A DNA stretch of 48,855 bases, from assembly GCA_032718475.1 (NCBI GenBank), contig JAUCBJ010000397.1, positions 1-48,855 on the forward strand. Direction: 5' to 3'. Shown piece after piece: positions 41,322-48,855 of the stretch. A model generated the notes under the pieces. The model made no database searches, was not told the origin of the DNA, and saw nothing but the letters and a program-made list of their open reading frames with translations. Each line of letters opens with the position of its first letter. The stretch's first letter is position 1. The DNA comes from Nemertoderma westbladi. Its lineage: Eukaryota > Xenacoelomorpha > Nemertodermatida > Nemertodermatidae. The translations under genes and the position numbers were made by a program.

Positions 41322-43309
41322 TTGATGTCAACATAGTTTGACCCGTCGGCAAACTTAAAGGCTGTAAATGTAAATGACTGTTTTCTACTATCATCATTGT
41401 GTTGAAATACTACTGTTTCGTCAACAGCGCAACCATTATCAACCAGATAATGGGTGACTGATTCCTTCTCATCACCTGTGCTATGACAAGGCGTGCCATA
41501 ACAATTGTCAATAAATATTTCTAGATCCGTGTCAGTGGAATTTAGCGTGGCCATCAAAAGAATTCTCTCTCCCAGTTCTGAGTGTTGGACCGGTAGAAGT
41601 AAAAGGCTCTCAGAGTTCTCATGATACATATTTAATGTGAAATCAAATTCGCCGTCTCCACCAGTTAGGTCAGTGATGTTCCCTATAGGTGAATATATAT
41701 CTTCCAGGTTAGCATCTTCTACGTCATAGTCACATTCAACAGTTATGTAAATTGGCTTCAATCGAGTGATATTATCCTCTTCTGGAATAGGTGTACCTAT
41801 AGCTACATTACTATAAGTCAGCGTATCGTTGCCACTTTTGTATCTCATAAAGCCACACTCACTGGGAATTGTTTCCAACGTATGCTTACCATTTGTATAG
41901 TTGCCGTTGCAGTTACTGTTGCTGAAACTGAATATGTAGTTTTTCATTTGTGACGAAAAACTATCGTGTATTTCGACTTTAATCAAATTTGGTTCGCATA
42001 GCACGCTTGTAGTTGGGCAGGATATTTTGCATATTTCTGGAGTACTGTTCGTTGCTGGTGGTGGATTAGTTGTGGTCAAAAAGCCAGTTGTTCCCTCTGT
42101 TGCAACGGTTGTTGTGTGGTTTGGTTTTTTTGTTGTAGTTCTTGGTGGTGTGATTGTTTGGGTTGTGGTTATTGGTGGTGTGACTGTTTGGGTTGTGGTT
42201 ATTGGTGGTGTGATTGTTTGAGTTGTAGTTTTTGGTGGTGTGATTGTTTGGGTTGTAGTGGGTGGTTGTGTGATTGTTTGGGTTGTGGTTATTGGTGGTG
42301 TGATTGTTTGGGTTGTGGTTATTGTTGGTGTGATTGTTTGGGTTGTAGTTCTTGGTGGTGTGATTGTTTGGGTTGTAGTTTTTGGTGGTGTGATTGTTTG
42401 GGTTGTAGTTTTTGGTGGTGTGATTGTTTGGGTTGTAGTTCTTGGTGGTGTGATTGTTTGGGTTGTTGTGGGTGGTTGTGTGATTGTTTGGGTTGTAGTT
42501 CTTGTTGGTGTAATTGTTTCTGTTGTAGTTCTTGGTGGTGTGATTGTTTGGGTTGTAGTGGGTGGTTGTGTGATTGTTTGGGTTGTAGTTCTTGTTGGTG
42601 TAATTGTTTCTGTTGTAGTTCTTGGTGGTGTCCCTGAAGTTAGCATTGTAGTTGCTGTTGGTGTGGTTTTCTCAGTAGTTGGCGGTGCCGTTTGGATTGG
42701 TGTAGATGTTGATTCTGTAGTTGATGTACTGGTAGTGGTTACAAGGGGAGCAAAGAATTGGCATATGGATGGGTGGGTATCGTCTGCACAATTTACAGTA
42801 ATCCATCCTCCTTCTTGTACATCATATGTAACACAAAAACTTGTCAATGGATAATAATGTCGCCACTTATTTGTTCTGGTGTTTATTGTATCATCTGACC
42901 ACTTCCAATCTACCACAATGTTATCCTCAGTTATGGCTTCTAAACCAATCCATACCTCACTTACCATCAATTTACGATTCATCAACAACTCTATAGCATA
43001 GTCGCTATCGATATCCTTGTTCATTACGAGCAGAGCATTGTACTTATTCTGACAGAACTCTTTAGATCGATTCAATGTAGCTACCTGTACTTCAAGGACG
43101 TAACAAGTCTGGGCAACGATATCGTAATAGTAGTTGTCACCTTGGCAGCTATTTGAATCTAAAATACCTTCAACAAATGTCCCAACGAATAAAATTGATA
43201 ATATAAAAATACTCATTATTACCATTAAAATGTCAAGTAGATTATTAGCAATGCATGATAAATACCACTTCTGCAATTCGTTATATTGTAACCCACGTGA
43301 AACCAGCAC
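41322..43309 (-). CDS. Secreted C-type lectin - mucin - zona pellucida domain protein, exon 1
   Basis: 662 codons plus two bases. The start may be ATG 43309 or, more likely, ATG 43225 (residue 29), which is followed directly by a signal peptide (VIMSIFILSILFVGTFVEG). Residues about 55-184 form a C-type lectin domain: C55, C70, C86, motif WIGLEA (120-125), VDWKWSDD, and C159, C174, C183. No EPN/QPD or WND calcium-sugar motif is visible, so sugar binding is doubtful. Residues about 190-420 are Thr/Ser/Pro-rich with some 17 copies of TTTQTITPPx (10 residues), a mucin-like stalk. From about 425 a ZP domain follows (SNCNGNYTNG, CGFMRYKSG, ITVECDYDVE, FIDNCYGTPCHS, DNGCAVD, SFTFTAFKF) and is completed by exon 2. 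ZP domains polymerise into extracellular matrices. Total about 704 residues. Role likely egg coat, mucus or epithelial surface; this is inference. Confidence 0.88.
42110..42640 (-). repeat. 30-bp coding minisatellite (mucin repeat)
   Basis: About 17 tandem 30-bp units encoding TTTQTITPPx inside the lectin-ZP gene. The variable tenth position is R, K, I or T, and one in four units has QPP instead of TPP, indicating expansion in blocks. The two ORFs on the opposite strand (42027-42854) are by-products. Confidence 0.95.
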
Positions 43310-44010
43310 ATTTTTTAGTCTAAGATAAGATATAAATTGAATACCATAAATGAGTCATATGGATCATTTGACAATGTACACACATGTCATTTCCCAGTAA
43401 TACATTTCCTGCGTTTTCAATGACGCATACATCTGTAACATGAAAAGAATCTGATGCTGCAATACTATTTGTAATAAATGAATTGGTTTGAAAACATCCA
43501 ACAATCATTATATTGTCACGTCGTCAATTGTCTCATGTAATGATTGTTTTTTTGTCTGTTTTTTTCCTTGCTTGCATCAAATTCATATAAGACAATATTG
43601 TCGCCAATGTACCAAGGGGTTGGTCCCGAGTTTATTGCTGTTCGTTGTTGCTCAGTGTCCCACATTATTCTACCCCCATCTACTTTGTTTGGACTCCATA
43701 AAAAAGAGAAAATGTTACCATGGGCTCAATTACGCAGAATATATCCTACTGTAGGCTAATCTCAAATCGAATGCAGACGACATGCTTGTGACGGCTGCTA
43801 TGCCGAACACAACGGAACATTTCGTGTTATGAAATCACTTCGATGTGACTCATACCGACCGGTATTGACATAAGGCTACCAGCGGCGTATATAATCCCAC
43901 ACATTTCTTTACCATATACCATCTACAACACCATGAAACTTTATATATTAATAAGAGGATCCCTACCAATGCATACAGTGGAAGAGCTATGTGAACTGAG
44001 TACCTCGCCC
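43310..44010. other. Upstream of lectin-ZP gene, no supported gene
   Basis: Promoter and 5' exon, if any, of the lectin-ZP gene should lie here. No TATA box was recognised at a fixed place. Short ORFs only. Confidence 0.4.
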
Positions 44011-44600
44011 TCCTCGAACATTTACTGTAAGTCAGGTGAAGATCTTCTGATACGTAAGGGGAAGGCATGGGTAGCATTAATAATAGTCTGTCCAGGATTT
44101 GGAAGTCCCATAGATTAAACGGAATCTCAAGGTTCGATTATTTAGGGCAGCAGTAGTACCTACCAGTACTCTTATATGGGAGTCCATGCTGGGGTCTAAC
44201 TGCAGAGGATACCAAATCTCTGGGTGATAATTAAAGGTAACAAACAAAACAAACAACAAACAAAAACAAATATAATAACCTGCTCAACATACAGGTACAG
44301 GATGAGTACTATTTTGGGCTTAATGTCCATATTCTATATCTTTTGTAGTTTGTACAGTAGAGAGCAAGACTTTTGTGTTTACCTTTCAGTTTATACGTAA
44401 ATTCCTGGTTAGAACTTATACAAGAATGCTGTGCCGGGTTCATTGTTTCATGTACAATGAACACACTTCCAATCAGATTCTATACAACCTTAGTGGTTTT
44501 TTTTAATCTCCTCAAGCTTGACACTTGAACGGAACCGCCTCTGCTTTGTAGGACTTTGCTTTCATTGTGAGGACCAGCCAGTGCGTAATCTTGGTTTAGG
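44011..44600 (+). pseudogene. Third copy of the RTE/Craig-like LINE, rearranged
   Basis: 44020-44200 on the plus strand reads KSGEDLLIRKGKAWVAL and, after frame breaks, the equivalent of VVPVLIYGSPCW, matching the same part of 38111-38995. 44420-44435 (AAGAATGCTGTGCCGG) and 44565-44590 (GAGGACCAGCCAGTGCGTAA) match other parts of the family's 3' end, in mixed orientation. Strongly decayed. Confidence 0.6.
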
Positions 44601-45462
44601 GTTCATCAGAAAAACGCAAGTGTTTATGACTTGGCTATTCATCAACGAAGTTAACAACTGAATAGAAAAAATATAGAGAAAATATATAATAGAGAAAATG
44701 TTATAGTACGTGTTCGCTGCTAGGATTGAATTAGTGTAAACGCGCACCAACACACCATTTATACTTATTGCCTATCTACATAATCTGTGCAAATACATGT
44801 TGAAAATAGGCCTAATAATAGTAAGTTGTTCTGATTTATTTAACCTGAGATAATCGATCCAGCATTGTTATGTTACAATCAATGCCATATATTGATTGAT
44901 CTTATATAGGCCGCCTAGCCTATCCTATATAAATAATGAACTAATCAATACCACCAAACTGCTGTCGAAGATTGCGTGGCTAATGATAGATCCCCGATGT
45001 ACTTTTGGTAAGCGCTATGATTCTGTCATTGAGATATATTTCGCACCTGTCATATTAGAACCAACGATTATCATATTATTATTATTTTTTGCATCAACCA
45101 TTTATTGGTTTGACTAATTAATCATGTTCCCACTTTTTCTTTTCTTTCCCTTTGGCATGTTACTTAATATACTGTGGCCTGTATAGATTTTATCACATGG
45201 CGGTGAATTAATTTGATCTGTAAATTTTTTTTAAAAATGAAATGTTGTCGATCTCCTCCAAATTCCACTTGGTTGGTAAAAAGTTTGGAACGACTGAGAT
45301 AGATTCTTAAAAAAAAGTTGCAATCTGATGCATAATCTATAATTTAGATATTATATTTATTATTATTATTTCATCCTAGACGTATGTTTTTAAGTACATT
45401 TACCATTCATAAGGCAAGGATAACTTTAACGCATGTGACAACGGTACCTTTATTAGCCATGG
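44601..45462. other. Non-coding, nothing recognisable
   Basis: AT-rich sequence with poly-A/T runs; no gene, RNA or classified repeat seen. Confidence 0.5.
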
Positions 45463-46574
45463 CGCTTGTTGTAAGTGTATCCTTATCATTCATAACTTAT
45501 GGGATAAATGTAATTTATCATTCATAACTTATGGGATAAATGTTATTTATCATTCAAACGTGATAAATGTAATTTATCATTCATAACTTATGTGGTAAAT
45601 GTAATTTATCATTCATAACTTATGGGATAAATGTAATTTATCATTCAAACGTGATAAATGTAATTTATCATTCATAACTTAAGTGACAAGGGTAACTTTA
45701 CCATTCACAACATATGTGATAAATGTAATTTATCATTCAAAATTTATGTGATAAATGTAATTTATCATTCATAACTTATGTGATAAATGTAATTTATCAT
45801 TCATAACTTATGTGATAAATGTAATTTATCATTCATAACTTATGTGATAAATGTAATTTATCATTAAAAACTTACGTGATAAATGTAATTTATCATTCAT
45901 AACTTATGTGATAAATGTAATTTATCATTCATAACTTATGTGATAAATGTAATTTATCATTCATAACTTATGTGATAAATGTAATTTATCATTCATAACT
46001 TATGGGATAAATGTTATTTATCATTCAAACGTGATAAATGTAATTTATCATTCATAACTTATGTGGTAAATGTAATTTATCATTCATAACTTATGGGATA
46101 AATGTAATTTATCATTCAAACGTGATAAATGTAATTTATCATTCATAACTTAAGTGACAAGGGTAACTTTACCATTCACAACATATGTGATAAATGTAAT
46201 TTATCATTCAAAATTTATGTGATAAATGTAATTTATCATTCATAACTTATGTGATAAATGTAATTTATCATTCATAACTTATGTGATAAATGTAATTTAT
46301 CATTAAAAACTTACGTGATAAATGTAATTTATCATTCATAACTTATGTGATAAATGTAATTTATCATTCATAACTTATGTGATAAATGTAATTTATCATT
46401 CATAACTTATGTGATAAATGTAATTTATCATTAAAAACTTACGTGATAAATGTAATTTATCATTCATAACTTATGTGATAAATGTAATTTATCATTCATA
46501 ACTTATGTGATAAATGTAATTTATCATTCATAACTTATGTGATAAATGTAATTTATCATTCAAAATTTATGTGA
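45463..46574 (+). repeat. 32-bp satellite with internal dyad and higher-order structure
   Basis: About 35 units of CATAACTTATGTGATAAATG followed by TAATTTATCATT. Each unit contains GATAAAT-GTA-ATTTATC, a 7-bp inverted repeat. Variant units (GGGATAAATGTTATTTATC, the short CAAACGTGATAAATG unit and AAGTGACAAGGGTAACTTTA) occur in the same order twice, 471 bp apart (landmarks 45533 and 46004), so a block of about 15 units was duplicated. Confidence 0.95.
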
Positions 46575-46659
46575 CTTTCGTGAATAATAAGTGCGGAAGC
46601 AAAGGATCTAAGCCTCGATACCAAAAATATAAATATTAAAATTTAATTATTATTTACAA

Positions 46660-46692
46660 TACGCATTTCGGGCGTGACGCCCGAAATGCGTA
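46660..46692. repeat. Perfect 16-bp palindrome
   Basis: TACGCATTTCGGGCGT, one G, then its exact complement. Centre GCGTGACGC. Confidence 0.95.
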
Positions 46693-46693
46693 C

Positions 46694-46710
46694 ACGAGCG
46701 TGACGCTCGT
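46694..46710. repeat. Perfect 8-bp palindrome with the same centre
   Basis: ACGAGCGT, one G, ACGCTCGT; it lies one base after the larger palindrome and shares the centre GCGTGACGC. Confidence 0.95.
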
Positions 46711-47135
46711 TTAAAAAATACAACATAACAAAATTAAATAAAAATTAAATAATTTACGACAATCAAGTAGAATGGATAGGCTAATTTATAATCATATCTG
46801 TAGGTTATCTTCCCTCAAAGGATAGTATTGATGGGGTCGGGGAGGGGGGAGGGGGGGGGGGGGTGGTATTGGTGGGTGGGGTTAACCCAAATGGAAAGAA
46901 TATGGTGGGGGTGGGGTCATATTGCAGGGTAAACCTTATTGAGGGGGGTTGTAAAAGTTAATGTGCCCTGCTCCACCACATAGTCTGCGAAGGTGATTAC
47001 TAACAGATTTTATTACTGTAACAGTAAAGGTTTTCTTCCATCTCGCAGGTAAGGAAGTGATCCAATAGGATCCTTTCGGGATGTTCAAGGAGTGAAAGTT
47101 TACCCGGTCGTGCATCTCGCATTGTGGTCCGGTGT
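46711..47135. other. Non-coding with G-rich tract
   Basis: 46834-46870 is a G-rich run (GGGGAGGGGGGAGGGGGGGG), with further GGTGGG words to 46920; possible G-quadruplex. No gene seen. Confidence 0.5.
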
Positions 47136-47363
47136 GCATTCATACGTTTATGTGTGTACTGTTCGGTGTGTCCCACATAATAAAACGATGTTGAGTAGCA
47201 TTGTTTTACTGTGGTCGCTGGTGAAGTGGATTGGTAGTTTGTTTGAGGTGGGTTTTATGTATACGGAGGTATCGAGTTTGCCGGTATTGCTGTGGCGTAA
47301 TGTGACGTCAAGGTAATTAAGTTTTTCGCCAAATTATTGTTTTAGATCGACAATTTTAAATTA
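47136..47363 (-). pseudogene. Penelope-like reverse transcriptase fragment
   Basis: Minus-strand frame with NLNYLDVTLRHSNTGKLDTS, VYIKPTSNKLPIHFTSDHS and a stop at 47154-47152. The order (F/Y)LDVTL...GKL.TSVY.KPT...LHF.S.H is the segment after the catalytic YxDD in Penelope-like RTs. Neighbouring frames are broken. Fragment only. Confidence 0.65.
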
Positions 47364-48232
47364 ATTGATTGAATATTGTTGTCTAATTGTATAAGGAAAT
47401 ATACAGGACACAGAGCTTAATTTTTACACTTGTATGGGTATGGCTGTAATATAACTAAAAGCCAGCAAGCAGGAAGCTGGCTATAAGACAAACGTAGTGT
47501 CGTTGGGTCCCTCCTCATTGAACAGCTTTGCTTACAGTCTGAGAGAGAGAAATGTCATTATTATTAACCTATAAAACATTTGAACGGCCCAGTGCTTATA
47601 ATTCAATCAGCTTGTGTCCCACCTCCTAGCAGTCACTAACCCTATATATATTCCGGATTCCCATAGGATTCACAGGGAAGTGCTATTCAGCTGGCGGGCT
47701 AATACATTACTATGTTTGCTTTCTGTCTGGGATAGAGTGAGATAGTAATAAATTGGGCAAGTAATATACTTCTCTGCAGTTTGGGCCTATCCATTCAATC
47801 AATAGTAGTAGCTTACTAGGCCCTCATGAGCACCAGCACCTGGTTTTTCTATCATTGAGTCTATGGCTATATTCGTGTTTTGAGGGTATTTTTCGAAATA
47901 AAAAAAGACACTTTTAAATAATTTTTTTCGAAGCTTTTTTTTACAAATCCTGGGGTTGAGCTGCGTCGATTGATATAACTTTCATTGACGGACGAGCTAT
48001 AGCTATAGTTTTTACTATTTTTGCTACTATAGCTTTACAGTAAGAAGTCCTAACGGTCTTATAATTATAGATGAATTGGAGTTGTACAAAACCATAATAT
48101 TACACCTGTAATTATATAGAATTAGATAACTGATCGCTTGTATTACTGCGGAGATGACCAATTCGTGTGGGATAGAACTGTACATGTCTTATACGTCCAT
48201 TGCGACAATTGTATACTCGGGGCGGCTACGAA
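47364..48232. other. Non-coding
   Basis: 47484-47516 matches the dispersed repeat at 12652-12702; just before it AGCCAGCAAGCAGGAAGCTGGCT forms a small hairpin. Otherwise no gene seen. Confidence 0.5.
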
Positions 48233-48353
48233 GAGTAATTAGTTCACGTTTAAATCAAGGGAGCTAGCTAGGTAGGCTGCGGAGATTGTTGATAGGGGAC
48301 GTAAATAATGGTTGAGCAATCTGGCGAGTGGTGTTAAGAATATTAATACGATA

Positions 48354-48464
48354 AAAATATCCGAAATGGAACGAATACTTAATGATAAAACCAAATACAA
48401 AAACTTTACCGCGACCCCACTGCTAATTCTTGAACGCAATTATGGGAACTATTACAAGATATGA
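48354..48464 (+). pseudogene. Penelope-like RT, possible N-terminal fragment
   Basis: Plus frame KISEMERILNDKTKYKNFTA followed by TPLLILERN and a TGA. Resembles the ILND.TKYK..T.DPT segment before the RT core in Penelope-like and related elements. Short and uncertain. Confidence 0.4.
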
Positions 48465-48712
48465 ATATAAACAATAAGTATAAATTCATATTTGTAGGGT
48501 CTATTACTTTTTTTACGTTCCTCGAAACAATATTTGCCAGTCTGCTGTGTACTTTACTTTATAGCCCTATAAAATCCGGTTCCAGGACACATTAGTGTTT
48601 AGGGTTTCACCTGGCACTATATCAAACCAGTAGGGACATCGGATACCTTTTCATAAACTTAAAAGACAACAAGCCTGCAGACTAATGAATCACGCAACCT
48701 AGTGACCGTATC

Positions 48713-48841
48713 CTGCCGAAAGGGCGTCCCATTGTATGCAACACTGGCGCTTTCTTTACACCACTAGCCAGATTGCTCAACCATTATTTACGACCCCTAT
48801 CGACAATCTCCGCAGCCTACCTAGCTAGCTTCCTCGATTAA
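48713..48841 (+). pseudogene. Penelope-like RT fragment (RPIV motif)
   Basis: Plus frame LPKGRPIVCNTGAFFTPLAR, LLNHYLRPLSTISAAYLASF and LD stop. The motif RPIV...T.LAR.L...LRPL is an early RT block in Penelope-like elements. An inverted copy of its second half (TPLARLLNHYLRPLSTISAA) lies on the minus strand at 48239-48345. Confidence 0.55.
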
Positions 48842-48855
48842 ACCGTGAACTCATT

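Larger units (their letters stand above)
48233..48855. repeat. Inverted repeat at the right edge
   Basis: 48233-48344 and 48742-48855 are inverted copies (AGCTAGCTAGGTAGGCTGCG and its complement) with about 400 bp between. Both contain the same RT segment, in opposite directions. The right arm may continue beyond the window. Confidence 0.85.

Noticed and set aside
42027-42854. Plus-strand ORFs of 173 and 204 codons with CDCLGC and VIVWVVV repeats
   Set aside because: They are antisense to the mucin repeat of the lectin-ZP gene, which has clear domains on the minus strand.
43320-43508. 62-codon minus ORF starting MIVGCFQTNSF upstream of the lectin gene
   Set aside because: Slight resemblance to a WSC-domain start, but too short, without the Cys pattern and without splice signals.

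Overview
The window is animal nuclear DNA: AT-rich, with spliced genes that have GT/AG introns, and dense with transposons and tandem repeats. Gene content (galectin, signal-peptide-peptidase-like protease, MAX transcription factor, C-type-lectin/mucin/ZP protein) and the mix of CR1-like, RTE-like and Penelope-like retroelements fit a marine invertebrate, possibly an echinoderm or hemichordate; the lineage guess is weak. There are no bacterial operons and no CRISPR array.

Layout. 1-2850: end of a LINE reverse transcriptase (-), then an AT-rich satellite carrying two TIR insertions. 2851-10431: two plus-strand exons that together read as the back half of a galectin, separated by a 7.2-kb intron full of foldback elements, a hAT-like MITE and tandem repeats. 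10432-16700: no convincing host gene; a 2.7-kb TIR-bounded composite of minisatellites (12876-15550) ends in a palindrome whose two arms encode the same small membrane protein. 16705-18477 (-): an intact, intronless SPPL2-type intramembrane aspartyl protease. 18718-20120: another foldback element. 22097-35038 (+): a complete three-exon MAX gene. Its 11.7-kb second intron holds a 2.3-kb TIR element with subterminal repeats, a 28-bp minisatellite, a 19-bp GGGATCCC minisatellite split by a decayed Ty3/gypsy-type LTR retrotransposon (28422-33470, minus, 5-bp target duplication), and tRNA-derived SINE pieces. 35110-36150: a TTAA-flanked element just after the MAX stop. 36950-40650: a decayed LINE (+) interrupted by a fragment of a second LINE (-). 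40878-43309 (-): a two-exon gene with signal peptide, C-type lectin domain, Thr/Pro mucin repeats and ZP domain. 43310-48855: LINE fragments, a 32-bp satellite with higher-order structure, twin perfect palindromes, and Penelope-like RT fragments at the right edge.

The four host genes show no functional linkage: galectin and lectin-ZP proteins suggest secreted or extracellular recognition, SPPL2 is an endosomal/secretory membrane protease, and MAX is nuclear. I found nothing I would call a new biological system. The most unusual items are the mirrored membrane ORF inside a repeat-built transposon, the intronless SPPL2, the gag start codon sitting on the LTR/primer-binding-site junction, and the subterminal repeat array of the intronic DNA transposon.
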